A stretch of 64,000 bases of DNA from Rotaria macrura. Its lineage: Eukaryota > Rotifera > Eurotatoria > Philodinida > Philodinidae. The notes beneath the pieces are model-generated. The model saw nothing but the letters and a program-made list of their open reading frames with translations, did no database searches and was not told where the DNA came from. The stretch's first letter is position 1; each line of letters opens with the position of its first letter. The DNA is taken from the NCBI GenBank assembly GCA_900239685.1, contig OENT01000148.1:122463-186462 (forward strand). The letters run 5' to 3'. Position numbers and translations under genes: made by a program. This document shows, piece after piece, positions 13,112 to 26,900 of this stretch.

Positions 13112-16100
13112 ATTGTTAATATTCAATACGAGTTAATTCATCTATGCGTATGCCAGTGATCATATGGCAACATGTGATTTAAAATGAATGGCTATCTAGG
13201 TTAACGAGAAAACATAATCATTAAAACTTAGAAATAAAAATCAATCGACCAACAAGTTGGCGTTTGTGTAAAACTATGCTAGAAGCACATGTACACACGT
13301 TTCTCTTACTCTCTCCTTCTTTTTCTCTCGCTATATATTATGACCTTCATTCGCTCATGTCTTTTCAACCTATAGTGCTCGTTTTTTATTCTCTGTTTTT
13401 TTTTTATTTCCTCTTCTTCTATAATTTCTTTGATGTTTTGTTTATATTGATCAATGTAATCTTTTATGAATTTCCCGTTTTTATGTTTGATAATAATAGA
13501 TAATAGCATCAAACGGAACAATGTAATTTGACCCGTCAATAAACACTCAACGACAATCATGGACGCTTAATGTTTTTCTCATACCTTTAAAATACGATGA
13601 AAACAAAAGAAAAAAGAAAGTCGTAACGTATATCAAGCCGACTAACTACAACGATGATGACGCAAGAAAGTAAACTGAAACGACAGTACGCGCCCTTATG
13701 TAAAATTGGGTGATGTAGATCTTTTTATGGCATGTGTGAGTTGCTCGTTTATGTGCAATTACTCATATACACACGCATCATGGTTCACTTCTTACAAGCA
13801 TGTGTGCAGTGGTATGTCGAGTAGTAATATTGGAGAAGAAGAACAACAAAGAGAGGAAGACAGAGCGAGAGCGAAAAGATGAGATTCTCTGCATACGTAG
13901 GATTTTACTTCTCTCCCTTGCTAGCCGCCTCCTCGCGTCCTAATTTACTCTTTCGTTTCTTACCTTCATACTACTGGCATCATCTGTTCTTCTCTCTCGC
14001 TCGCTCGCTAGTCTCTGTCATCAATTCTATTGTGAGACATATTTTCAAGCAACTCAACATAGTCATTTAGTTGCTTTGGCACAGATACCTTTCGGATTAG
14101 CAGTAGCTTTGTTTCTGTAATGACCTCGTAAACGATAATATTTCACAATCCGACAAACATACACATATGTGTAGTTCTCGCTTTTCTGTCTCTATCCTTC
14201 TGTTTGATCTTCAGCGACAGAAGTCACAGTGAGCATGATCGACGACGAAGAAAAATGTGAAGGACAAGAATAGTCTTTCTATTGACAATCTACATAAACA
14301 GTAAACATCGAAAAAAAAATGTTATCCTGTATACTTGCCCAAATATTGGCGAGACGTAACATAGCAGAGAATGAGAGCGATAGAACTTGTCATGCAGCTA
14401 CTTACACACTAGTGAAAACATGTGTCTATCTATCTGCAAGTGTTGATACTGTCATCAATGATTTGAGAACATAGCTCCTGTTGTTTTATGCATGATATTG
14501 ATAGTACAAAGCGAACAACAAGAAAACAGATCTATTTATATGCATACACATGTTAGATCTCGATATATATTTATCAATAAGTACGAACACTATTATCGAC
14601 TTTTAAAGAGACATACACAAAGAAAACAAACATGAAAGACTTTCATATAATCAAGAATAACAAATATTGTATTTTGTTTTCGTACTCTTTGCTTTGGTTT
14701 TTTTACGTTCACTTGACTGCTTCAAGAATATAACCTGACAATAACATTTAAAAAAAATAGTTCACATTAATTGTTTATTGAAATAAAATTCTATTTCAAT
14801 CACTTCATGTAAGATTTATAAAATGCTTAAGAAAAACAAACGTGAACCGACGATGCATTTATCAGATAATAGGGCCTTTCAGACATTTTATCAGCTGGGT
14901 GTTAACATCATCTCTGTATTTGAGTACAATACACATCTTATCGATATATGTAAATATATTTATGGTATGAGATATCTAACAGAAGATGTTACTCATGAGA
15001 AGGACGTTCATTCCTCTTTAGATCTCACATATTTACCTTGAAGCAATCTTTCGAGATACATAATTCTAGTTACTATCGATCAAATTCCAGCAAAGGAGCA
15101 GCTGGCGCCAAACAACTCTATTAAAACCGCAGATTTTGTTTGTCTTTCTATAAAAATATACATTATTTATATAGATCCTACAGCCATTAACTGTTCTATT
15201 GTCTTCGAACAAACCACAAATAATACACTTCCTATAAGATTCTTAAAGATTATTGTTTTTTTTTTCGAAGATCAAACAATTGCTTTTTTTATATCGAGAA
15301 AATATAATGGAATCATAACGCATTCATGTTTTTATTTGCTTGAATATCAAGAATTTTGAAATATGAGAAGCGTTCATAGTCATACAGGTAAACAAGGCAG
15401 AAGAAAAATACAATGTCAGCAACTTGTGACAGAATATAGTAGTGTGGGGTTTTCTTTTTTCTTTTGTTTTTCTCCTTCTTCTTCTTCTCTTAGCCGAGAC
15501 ATAAGGATCATGAGTAGTAAAACTATGGGCGAAAAAATCCATTAGAAAAATAATAAGCGAATGAATGAACGATGAGTGAAGTCATGAATGATAAATGGCG
15601 AAAAAGGTTTTTTTTCAAGAATAGTGCTTTAGGGCGAAAAAATATCATTAGAGAAGATGAAATGTGATCATCTCGATAGCAAAAAAAGACTAAGACAAAA
15701 AAGCACATGTTGTAGTGGTTAGATATTGATGATGAAAAAAAATCAAGAAGTACACATACCAGAAATGCGTACGCAAAGTTGACAATCAATATGATGAGAC
15801 AGTCGGTATGCATGTGCCTGAATATGGAAAGAAAGTTGACTGAATAATTTATTGACATAAGCTTGCGCATCTGCTCTTTCAGAATCGCATGGTGATCACA
15901 ACAGCAGGTGACGATTGCCGTTGTATGTAATGACCATGAATCATCTGGTTAGGATGATGAGACACAAGAAAGAGAATGAAACTAATAGTTCGTCAGAATG
16001 ACGAGGCGTCAAAGTAAAAGAGCACAAATAAGATAGTGTGATCTTCTTTTCATCTTGCCAAACAAACGTAAAATAATCGGTATACTGTGTATAACTATTT

Positions 16101-17864
16101 ACATATACCCAGCTGAACAACCAGCCGATGTAAAGATAGGTCATTGGATGTTTATTCATATTTTGAATAAATACTACGGTTGTTCTGTTATCATAGGATT
16201 AATTTATGTTTCGCGTTGGTAATTTATATACTATATATTTAAGGAAAACGATTAGAGTTGTGTTGTTTTTCTCTACATTCTTCTATAACAAAAAGAAAAC
16301 AGATTCTTCTCTCTTGTAAAATGTAGCATCATAATTACTCTTAATGTTTAATTGAAATCAATTCATTCTCTAATTGTACTCATCTATTGTACACGCACAC
16401 AAATTTTTTACATGCATATTTATCCTTTGATCACTTTTCTGTCATATATCGCATCATTGTCTGTTATTCATAGATTTAATTGAGCTATGATAACCTTGAA
16501 TAGACATACATGCGTATATTTGTGCAATTGGGAAGCTATACAATCAAAGGTATTAACAGCAAAACAAAATACATAACCCGCATAAAGAAAGTCTCAGTCT
16601 CGATAGATTAATATCATCAATTTGCACATTATAAATGGTTTCTAATGAGCCATGCACTTCTGTTTTATATTAGAAAGTGTTATATGACAAATCAACAGTG
16701 ACACTACTATGAACAATGTCCAGTCGATATTCCCTCATCAATGATTTTTGTCCTTATTCATTGTATATTGTCGTTGTCGATTAACACTAGCTATTCATCA
16801 AAAATAAAAAAAGGAGAACGATCATGATAGAAATACATTATGAATCTAACTAATAAAAGCGAACGAGATTAGTAAGAAGCAATATTCCAGTTATGACAAA
16901 TGATCATGTCGTCTCATGGTCAAATTATATGGAAACAAAAAGCACATGAAAAGTGTTTTCTAACTAATGAGCATACTGAAGAATCGATGTCCCTGTGGTA
17001 TAATCGTTGTATTTGATTGATATCTTATTCAACGTTTACTGTTAGTAAAGATATATATATATATATATACATGTAGGAGGCAAAGACATCGATAGTCATG
17101 CCGAACGGAGAGATTCTCTCTATCATAGTAACACAATCTCACTAGACGAAATCGATTAGTAATTGCATATCAGCATGAATGATCTTTATAAGCGTTAAAT
17201 ATTATCGTGTTTATTATTACTGTCATCAATTCAAGTCAAAATCATCTCTATCATCAAGTTATACACTTGAAATCAGAAGAAAGCATTAAAAAAATCTTAT
17301 GAATCTAATACACTTTACTTCAAACTTCTTTTTTCGATCGAAACAACTATTCTCTCTTCGTTCGTTTCTTATTTACATATCATGTTCTACATATAAAACA
17401 TTCTCAAATATCATTGTAATAGGCAAGATATGACTGACTTTTCTATAGTGCTTAAACACATGTCATCATATAAATATATACATATATATATATATATACA
17501 AATGAGGAATTGAAAGAAAAGAAAACGAATTAACCTGCATCGAAAAATATGTTTTACGTGTGGCATAATACTAACGTCTTGGACGGGAAACCTTGAAATA
17601 TGGCATACTTACTTCAGCGGTACAAAAATAATTACATGTTTATATACTAAAAATTCATGCGACGACTTAATCAATTTACTTGTCGTCTTATACCTGTCAG
17701 TTGTATTCACTGACGGATAAAGAATAAAAGAACACAATATATCACGGCAATGCTTTTGTGTAGACACAGAAAATGTGTAATATAGAAAATATAGACTTCG
17801 AAAGTAAACGCGTATGCTTTTCTAGGTTGTTTTCTAAATTCATATTTTAAACTTTCAATGATTG
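13068..17864. other. Glypican upstream region, no recognised gene
   Basis: Nearly 4.8 kb with no coding exon I can support. It starts with TA tracts (13081-13111) and includes a CT-rich, slightly GC-richer stretch at 13,260-14,220 that may be the glypican promoter or a 5' untranslated exon. One 40-codon minus-strand open stretch near 15,765-15,890 could be an exon, but no clean acceptor precedes it, so it is not called. Confidence 0.4.
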
Positions 17865-18703
17865 GGTAAATCCATGGGAAGCGTACCACGTTTACATCGA
17901 CTTTCTCCAAATTTGCTGAAACTTTCAGAGTTTGTAGAGCTCGACAAGCTGATTATTTTGGTTGTAATATCTTAGAGTTTAGATGTGTTGTCAGGTCAAA
18001 ATGGGCGAAATACGTTTTTCGCTCTTTTGAAATAAATCATCGTCGAAAAAAGAGGGGTTTGTGCTTTGTGAAAGCATTTTCTCCTTCATTACTCAATCAA
18101 AACTACACATTCTATATATGTTTGGATAGCTCGCGATTCACTCTATCTAACCATATCTGAATCAAGCAGTTCACGATCAGGATCCTCAGTGAAATTTTCC
18201 ACGCATCAGAAGTTTTTGACAGTAACGTCAATTTTCGCTCCTAATAAAATGTTTCTTCCGAATTTGGGTGAGCGATGGTATGTTAGGTTTTGTAGAGCGT
18301 CGCTCGTTCTATCATCTGGTATACAAGACATATCAGTCGTTATTGATTTACCGTGGTTACAGAGGCAAAAATGTTTTAATACTCGTTTTTTTGGCAAATT
18401 TAAGCTCACATTTAAGGGCTTTTTCATAGAAAGGATCGATGAATCAGTTTGAAAATTTGAATGTGGATAGAACTCAATGAGTAGCATAAAAAGCAAATAA
18501 AATTTCACAAGGTATTATGTTGTATTTTCTATCAGATGATGATATTAAAAGGTAAAAGTTATCATTTTCACCCTTCAATACCTATTCAAAAGCTTTTTTT
18601 TTTCATAAGAATCACCGCAACATTGTTCTACGGTAATATAGAAATCTTAGAGAACCCATAACTGATTTTGAATGCTTCTATTCACTTTGATTTCGAGAAT
18701 GTA
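17865..18703. repeat. Left arm of 839-bp inverted repeat
   Basis: Reverse complement of 19805-20643 with one mismatch seen. On its minus strand it holds a 100-codon open frame (18508-18206), which begins with a signal-peptide-like MKFYLLFMLLIEF and contains an HFCLCNHG stretch. The same frame occurs in the other arm. I cannot say whether it is a gene: an 87-codon frame overlaps it on the other strand, and no family is recognised. Confidence 0.9.
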
Positions 18704-19804
18704 CTTTCAAATATTTTTACCAAGGTCAATCGAAAGGGTATCGTTTGCGGTCCAAATACGCAGGGGACATGTTGTTAAAACTCAGTATTTACGGTAACAA
18801 ACGGGATCGATACGGTTCACTTTCGGGCCGTAACAGATTGAATTATTTGGCGCAGAAATACGCACCATTTTGCATCTGTCTAGTAAACAGATCGTGTATT
18901 GATAGAAAACGATGCGTTACAGCGTGCTTGTTAACGGACCGTTTTTGCAACGATAAATTGCTCGAAATTAGCAATTATGGAGGTCAAACTTTGCGCCCGT
19001 CCTGTATCCACGGAAAAAAATGTTGCGAGAAAGACACGACTTTCATAATGCATAGTATTTTAAAGCGAAGGAATAAGGCTGATAACAGTGTCACATCCAG
19101 TTTTTTATCACTAACATGACTCAGGTGAAACGAAGCCTACCTTGGTTTTCTTGTCAGAATCACTTGGGATATCCTTCAGTGATACGCTAGTGTGTAGTAA
19201 TAAAGTTCCTTTAATTTTAATTCCCGTTGCAGAGACTAAGCTACATTTAAAATTGACACAAATATAGCATAAAAACTGCATTATGATATCCTCTCCGCCT
19301 TTACACATTTCTGCACAACTAAACTGAATATCACACAGAGTGATAAACCGAATGATTACATCCCATTTACATAGTATTCTGAAGAACCACCTTAATTAGC
19401 TCTTCAGTGCTGTTGTATGACGAGTTACTTGGGTTCTTCATTCCCGTATGCGAGGAAGTATACAAACAGTTTGGAACCTGTGATCCATAATTGTTCATGG
19501 TTTTTATCTCTGTCTTATAGTGTTTAAAACAAGAAATTTCTATTCATTTAGACAATAAATTATAAAAAAAAAATACATTCAAGTAAAATTAACTGTCTTG
19601 AATCGATTTCTTTTCTGGAATGATCGCTCGATTTCAGTTTTACTTTCTCAAATCTCATTGTTTTCATACTACAAGATAATAAGATTCGGATTAAGATAAA
19701 TACACTTATCGTGCAATAACATCAATATAATCGACAGAAGACTGATACTACACTGGATAATACTAAATATTCTTTTCTCTATCATTGTTAGAAAAATTTG
19801 CAAC
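18704..19804. other. Unique spacer of the foldback element
   Basis: Single-copy segment between the two arms. Its first third is visibly richer in G and C than the surroundings and repeats the motif ACGG/CCGT several times (for example TTACGGTAAC, GATACGGTTC, GGGCCGTAAC, AACGGACCGT). It contains the cysteine-rich frame at 18745-19119 and otherwise nothing recognised. Confidence 0.6.
18745..19119 (+). CDS. Unrecognised cysteine-rich open frame in the spacer
   Basis: 124 codons from ATG to TGA, inside the spacer of the foldback structure. The middle has ten cysteines within about 55 residues, including CICLVNRSC, RKRCVTAC and KKCCEKD, which resembles a small disulphide-rich domain. There is no signal peptide at this start and no splice context that joins it to the arm frames. 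It could be a captured gene fragment or chance. No family is assigned. Confidence 0.2.
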   Translation: MRSKYAGDMLLKLSIYGNKRDRYGSLSGRNRLNYLAQKYAPFCICLVNRSCIDRKRCVTACLLTDRFCNDKLLEISNYGGQTLRPSCIHGKKCCEKDTTFIMHSILKRRNKADNSVTSSFLSLT

Positions 19805-20643
19805 TACATTCTCGAAATCAAAGTGAATAGAAGCATTCAAAATCAGTTATGGGTTCTCTAAGATTTCTATATTACCGTAGAACAATGTTGTGGTGATTCT
19901 TATGAAAAAAAAAAGCTTTTGAATAGGTATTGAAGGGTGAAAATGATAACTTTTACCTTTTAATATCATCATCTGATAGAAAATACAACATAATACCTTG
20001 TGAAATTTTATTTGCTTTTTATGCTACTCATTGAGTTCTATCCACATTCAAATTTTCAAACTGATTCATCGATCCTTTCTATGAAAAAGCCCTTAAATGT
20101 GAGCTTAAATTTGCCAAAAAAACGAGTATTAAAACATTTTTGCCTCTGTAACCACGGTAAATCAATAACGACTGATATGTCTTGTATACCAGATGATAGA
20201 ACGAGCGACGCTCTACAAAACCTAACATACCATCGCTCACCCAAATTCGGAAGAAACATTTTATTAGGAGCGAAAATTGACGTTACTGTCAAAAACTTCT
20301 GATGCGTGGAAAATTTCACTGAGGATCCTGATCGTGAACTGCTTGATTCAGATATGGTTAGATAGAGTGAATCGCGAGCTATCCAAACATATATAGAATG
20401 TGTAGTTTTGATTGAGTAATGAAGGAGAAAATGCTTTCACAAAGCACAAACCCCTCTTTTTTCGACGATGATTTATTTCAAAAGAGCGAAAAACGTATTT
20501 CGCCCATTTTGACCTGACAACACATCTAAACTCTAAGATATTACAACCAAAATAATCAGCTTGTCGAGCTCTACAAACTCTGAAAGTTTCAGCAAATTTG
20601 GAGAAAGTCGATGTAAACGTGGTACGCTTCCCATGGATTTACC
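19805..20643. repeat. Right arm of 839-bp inverted repeat
   Basis: Reverse complement of 17865-18703. Its plus strand holds the 100-codon frame (20000-20302) found on the minus strand of the left arm, so the two copies point outwards. Confidence 0.9.
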
Positions 20644-23600
20644 GAATTGCATTTTACATCTATGTTTGTAAATGCAATTAGCTATTATAATTAGAAGTAA
20701 AGTATGATATTACACAGGTATCTAAGATTGAGAGAAATATATAGATGTTAAATTAAAATTACATAAGCTTAAAAATAATACTTGTCTTTCGTTTCAAACA
20801 TCAAGATTTAAATACCCAAAAGTAAAAGTTCGGGTGTTTCAATATCGAAAATCTATTTTACAGACTACAAATGTTTCAATGATTTCATTCTGTGATAATT
20901 CTAGATCCCTTTCTTTCATAGAACAATTTTTACTTACATTGGGATAGTTTTGAAAACAATTCTCACTATTTTTAATGAAACATTAAATTAGTAAAGCAAA
21001 ACTCACGCATAACAACAGTCATAAAAAAAAATCCACATATTTATTTTTCATTTTTTTAAATTAATCATGTATGTCATAAGGTAAGAGTAAAAATATACGA
21101 ATGATTCTTTTAGTCAGGCAACAAATATATTCTCACTATACTTTCTGACAGTTTTCTCTTAATTCTTGATGACACAGAGAAATCAAGGTTTAAACTAAGT
21201 ACAAATGATAGAAACTAAATATTTGTTCGTTATCGTTTTACATGTCAACTATTGAAAGTAAAATACACGTTTGGATTTCTAGATTCTTCTTGTGCGTACA
21301 CACACCAAGCTATAATGCTTTAGTGGATATTAAAATTTTACTTAGGTTAATCTTGCTATACAAATCTGCATCGTCAACACTCTGAATGTATATATACCAT
21401 TGGAGAAGATCAAAGTATGAATCTAAAATTCATTTCTATGCTACTATTGAACTTATTTGATTCACATCAAACGACATCGTAGTAATAGTAATGTACTGTT
21501 GATCGACTCGGTTTAAATGGCCATGCAGGTCTATGCATAGTTTTTTCAGTGACATAGTAATTATTTGACAACCTTTATTTGTAACCAAACAATATCACAG
21601 TACGTTGCATCACATACAATTTCAACAAGACGCAGTCATACTCGGGAGTGAAACTTGTAATCGAACAGTTGTTCAAATCTCATCTGAATCTTCTAGTTCT
21701 TTTTGTTGTATCATCATGTCTTAAAATCATATAAGTCGAACTCTTTGTTACAATTATTTTCCGAACTATTGAATTTTAATTCTATTCAGTTTTTTCTTTC
21801 TAGGGCATAAAAACCAATACAAAAATCGATGTTCCTGTCCGAATGGTTTGATTTAAATTCAAGAGAAGACTGTAGACGTCATTCTCAGTTATAGGTAATA
21901 CTTAAAAAAAATACTTTTGAATGATGGATACTTTTACATATTCAATCAATATCGTAATTTATTAAATACATGCTACTGTTTTAAACAACGAAACTAATCA
22001 CAAGATATGTTCCTACTATTCAATAGTCTTCTCATACAGTCGGCGAACTAAATTTCGAGCGACGTATATCTCTGTTGTTCGTAATACCTAGGCAGACATA
22101 CTTTTATTTTTTGGATTGTCATCGAAATGTACCGTACGTGCTGTGATCATCGACTTCTTCGAAGACATGAGTTTGATTCGATGACTTCTATTTTGGATTT
22201 CTACAGAAAGTAAATCTATGGAGTCTGGTTGAAATATCGAATTATATTCAATGAACAAGAAAAATTTTTTTTTACGAGAAGAGAATCAATATCATCCTTG
22301 ACTATGTGTTTCCTGCTTGATTACTGATGGAACCTGAACATAGTTCCGTTGGATAGCCATGACTAATGAAACATTCTTATTCCGTTCGACAACAAAGACA
22401 TTATGTGTCACAATTTGTCAAATCAGGACGAGCGACGGACCGACCGACATACACCATCGTATCTGTTAGTTGTAAATCAAAATATCCTTCAGTTATATTA
22501 ATGAAGGTAGCTGCCGTGAAAAAAAGAATAAAGATGTATGTCTATGCATAAATCATATAGTCAGCCACATTTTAATGTAGGACGAACCGAAGCTTAAAAT
22601 GATAAAATGATGAAATAGATATGTCAAAGAAACGATGTAGTTATTGAGATTCTATTTTAAACAAGAAATATCAATATTCTGGTGAGTATATCAGTAAAAG
22701 AAACAATAATTCAGAACGATTATGATTATCTCGTGAGATGTTCATTGAAAAACTTCACATTCCATCCATCATACGAGAAACAAACAACTGAGTAGTCAAG
22801 GATACATGTATTAAAGTATTGGAACACTAGTATAACTACGATTGTCAATTGATGCTACGTATAGCTGCTTCTTAATTACTTCCAATGAAATCAATCATAG
22901 TACAGTAGGGAAATATTAGACATCGAACGACTGGAAAATATATTTCATACGGTTGTTTTCTTTTACTACACCATGTAGATAATAGACCCGATGTATTATT
23001 CATGCGTACATTCTGTTTCCATTGGTTTTTTTCTAATTTCAACTTGATGTCAAATGTTTTATAGTCAAATAGTGAACGTTGTTGTTGAAAGAGAGGAAAC
23101 AGTTGTAACTTCTATTGATTTCAACATCATGTTTCTATAGTCATTATTCTGAACAGTTCGATTCAATCCATCCACTCTGTTTATGAATTGCACAATGCAA
23201 GCTATTAGTTACGACAAAGAACTAATGACTTTTTTTTCCATTTCCTTTGAATATTCTATTGTGCTAAGTAAAACGCCAGAATAATGGTGCCTTTGTTTAT
23301 TTTTAAGTGAATTCTGGACGTTTTCTCTTTTGAAAAATTGATCAAAGACACATTCTGTTTTACGAATCGAACAAGTTTTACTAGTGTTTGTGATGAAGTT
23401 ACATATGCCTGTGTCGTATGGTTAACAAACTGTTTCGATATCTACTTATTGTTAAACGAACTGAAATAGGTTTACTGTTGACTTATCTAATTAATATATC
23501 AATGCCTATTCATGAATATGATAGATGAAAAAGAGAACACCAAAATCTCAATTATTGTCGATGTTAAATAAAAGAATGATCGATCCTTATATTTATATTC

Positions 23601-23915
23601 TCTCTCATGATATTCAAAATCATAATAAAATATGTATGTACACTTTTCTTTACGTTAATCAAGTCATTGATAAAACAATGGTAGTTTATTTTGAATACGA
23701 GACGAATGACTTTCTTGCCAAATAGAAGAATCATTGAAAGAGTCAATAGATATTGTCGAAAATTTCGATTGCCAACCGTATTGTATACAATCAAACCAGA
23801 AGCAAGATTGGTAGTTTTTATTGTAAAAAAATTCATTTTTAGATTTTATAAGTTTATTGATGTGCATGTATGAGGCGACTACTAAAGAGGAATATCGAAG
23901 GATACACACCACATC
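20644..23915. other. Region without recognised genes
   Basis: No coding exon is supported. A short hairpin (AATTGCATTT at 20645-20654, AAATGCAATT at 20670-20679) abuts the right arm of the foldback element. The final part, up to 23,915, is the presumed promoter of the C-type lectin gene. Confidence 0.45.
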
Positions 23916-26900
23916 ATGCTACTTCTTTTCCTTTTTGTATCATTTATAATTGCATTTTGCTCATCAATCACGATCGCAGAGTGTACTAAAATAACACTCA
24001 TATACAATCATGATTGAATCAATTGGTGAAGAAGTTCTTTTATTTCAGAATGTAAGTGGTTATCGACATGAAGATATTGACCTAGTTATTTCTTTCAATT
24101 AATGAGTTCTAGGGATGACAAGAAAGTGTGATACATTACATACTATCCTGTGAAAAAATACAAACGAAACTAATAATATTTCGCGCCACATCTAAATCAG
24201 CATCGTATTGGAATACATGATTCCCTACTGTTCATTTAATCATATTCATGTCTTTCCTTTTTTAATGATCATATCAGGTGATTAAAATGCATGTATTTAG
24301 AGTAGCATAAGAAAAATATGTATTTCTAGTTGTTTGGTGTTTTAATGAGCAGTGCAATAATGATAGTTCATGTTTAGAATCTGGATTTCAATGTCGTTTT
24401 AATCGTTGTTTGTGTCCGTCGAATCAATTCTGGACAGGAAACAAACAAAATTGTATAACATGTCCACCTGGATGGATTAATCTTTGTAAAAATTTTCATT
24501 TCAAAAGATTACCTAGATCTTAGTATCGATTCATTATTTATTAGTTATTTTTTGTATTTATTACGAAAATCATTTAATGAATTGGTCGTCTGCTGAACGA
24601 ACATGTCGCACAAAGAGTGAAATCAGTCGATTACTTGAAATACATGATGTTGATGAGTATCATTTCATTCAAAGTTCGATGAAATTAATATTGAAAAACA
24701 ATGAAATGAAAATAGAAATGAACAATACAGCAAGAATATTATCTGGTACGATCGCATTCATCGGCAGTGTAGGCGGTAGAATTTCGAAGACACGTACGTT
24801 CTAATGAGAAAAAAAAACACGAATCAATCTATTTATTATGAAACCATTTCTATTGAAAGAATGATTTTCTATTTATTTAGAATGGATTTATCGTTGGGGA
24901 AACAATTCTAATCAAACATATGCAAGTACGAGTTCCATGTGGTGTCAAAGTAAACACTGGAATTCCACCATAATTCCAGCTGAACCTGCATGGGAAGTAG
25001 ATGAAACAATCAATACAACTATTCAAGCATTAAAACAATGGAATTCTATTGACGATGTATGTCTGGTATCTCTTTTACCAACAAGTATACAAACATTTCT
25101 TTGTGAACTTCCAGGTGAATAATATTAACAAGGCATATATTAATTTTATTCTGATATGAATTTTATTGAAGGTGAATTAGGAAGATTTCATAATGTATCT
25201 ACTTCATCTATTATTTTTACTCTTCTGACAAGTAAAACATCATCGACATCAACAACAACAACTATTATAACTGAAAATCTATCTTCTTCAACGTTTGGAT
25301 ATCTCACCACAAACTATGACTTGTCTATAGTACGAGAATCAACAACATTTCAACAAACATTAACATCATGTAAATTAGGCTAATCTTTGGGTTATGATAA
25401 TGAGTGAATTTGCGTTGAGAAGTATTTCAAATACTTGGCAATGTTGTTGAACATACGTCAATTTATTCAGCCGACATAGAATCTTAATCTAAGTCATAGT
25501 ATCAATTTTTTTATGTGAAAACTTCACCATATTAACATGAAGTTACCAGGATTAATACTCGCTGCATGTTGATTAACTAAGATGGGATATGATAAATAGA
25601 AGATATCACGTAACAAACAGAAACTTCTCTCCATCTAGTTCGTGTAATAGAACTAATCAGATATGATCACTGAACCTAGTTGATATTATACCATCGTAGA
25701 CTAGTTAAATAACCTTTGACTATTCTACATAACCTAATACTTCATTAGATTTTCGAATGATTACCGACAAGTATTTTGCTAAGGAATTCTTTTTCCTACG
25801 GACAGAATCTATGTGTGTATTCTTATAAAGTGGTAGTATACAAGTGCCAAGTATACGATAATCGAGGTGTAACATCATGATATTTTATGAGTGAAAAATA
25901 ACTTTCAAATCAGATGTTTTCCGATCAACCCAGTTTTCGTTTTGAAAATAATGAAAAATAAACAGTTAATGATGAAAAGCTTCTAGAATAAAAAAAAATT
26001 TTTATCAACAATTATTTTTGCCCAAATTTTTCTGTTTACTAACTTTTCATGACATTCAATCATTCATCTGCAATAGGCTCGGCATGATAAGGAAAAATAA
26101 ATTTGAAAGTTTCGAATACTCTACAATAAGTTTTGGTCTTTCAATTTCACATAAAACTTCCTTTCAGTCCAGCTCTTTTTAAAACTATTTTTAGTTTTGA
26201 TTAAATAATCAACCATACTTGAAAATGTTTACTGAAATACTATTGTGATATGCATTCAAAGTTATCATCATTATGTCTACTCTGATATTAAATATTGAGA
26301 AACATGCCGAGAGGTTTCATTAAAATTTTTCCTGCAAAGCTATCACCAAGACCTTGATTTCTTGCGAAAAACTGCGTCATCTTCGTTTCAACATATTCTA
26401 TAAATGATCAATTCTCACCGTTTTTCTACGGCTAGACTCTGAAGTTCGATGGATATTTTTCAAAATGAAAAAAACAAAACAAATGTTCTTCATAGATTAT
26501 CCAAGTTGTTTATTCTACAAACTCTGAAAATTACACAAAAACATTCAGAATACTTTATTAAAATCATGATCGTGTCAAATTTAAGTTCAACAAGAGAATC
26601 GTTCAGTAAGATGAAGCGAAATATTTTTTTTTCAAATGAAAGAATTTCCTATCGAATTGGTTCAGCATTGTATTTTACAATCAGTTTGAAATCTCTGAAA
26701 AAGAATAACAATAAAAATTAATCATGGACGAATGTTCATCTATTGTTCTCATGAATATCGATTCTTTCACTTCTTCTTTCAGTCTTCACTCACTCAACAT
26801 CAGTGAAAGAAAATGTAACAAATGGTGAAGGAACTGTAAAAAAAAAACAAAACTTGTTTCTTATTGTTGGAATAATTTTTGCCATTTTTATAATACTAAT

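Larger units (their letters stand above)
17865..20643. mobile_element. Foldback element or inverted duplication with 839-bp arms
   Basis: Two arms, 17865-18703 and 19805-20643, are reverse complements of each other. I found a single difference: G at 18617 against T at 19891, which would pair as G/A. The arms flank a 1101-bp unique spacer. The outer ends read GGTAAATCC and GGATTTACC. No clear target duplication flanks them: AATGATTG on the left, GAATTGCA on the right. A few bases beyond the inner ends still show weak similarity. It could be a non-autonomous DNA transposon with very long terminal inverted repeats or a recent inverted duplication. If transcribed through, it would form a long, nearly perfect double-stranded RNA hairpin. 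No transposase is recognised. Confidence 0.85.

Noticed and set aside
13264..13560. Overlapping open frames on both strands upstream of glypican
   Set aside because: Composition-driven (CT-rich) translation without motifs; more likely promoter or untranslated sequence.
15523..15890. Minus-strand open frames including a 40-codon stretch reading ERADAQAYVNKLFSQLSFHI
   Set aside because: It could be an exon with a donor (G|GTATGTG), but there is no convincing acceptor or partner exon, and open stretches of this length are common here.
17865..20643. Maverick/Polinton-type element suggested by the long terminal repeats
   Set aside because: Far too short at 2.8 kb and without polymerase, integrase or capsid-like genes.
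26449..26721. 90-codon frame in lectin intron 5
   Set aside because: Lies inside an intron with good splice sites; no motif and no continuity with the lectin frame.
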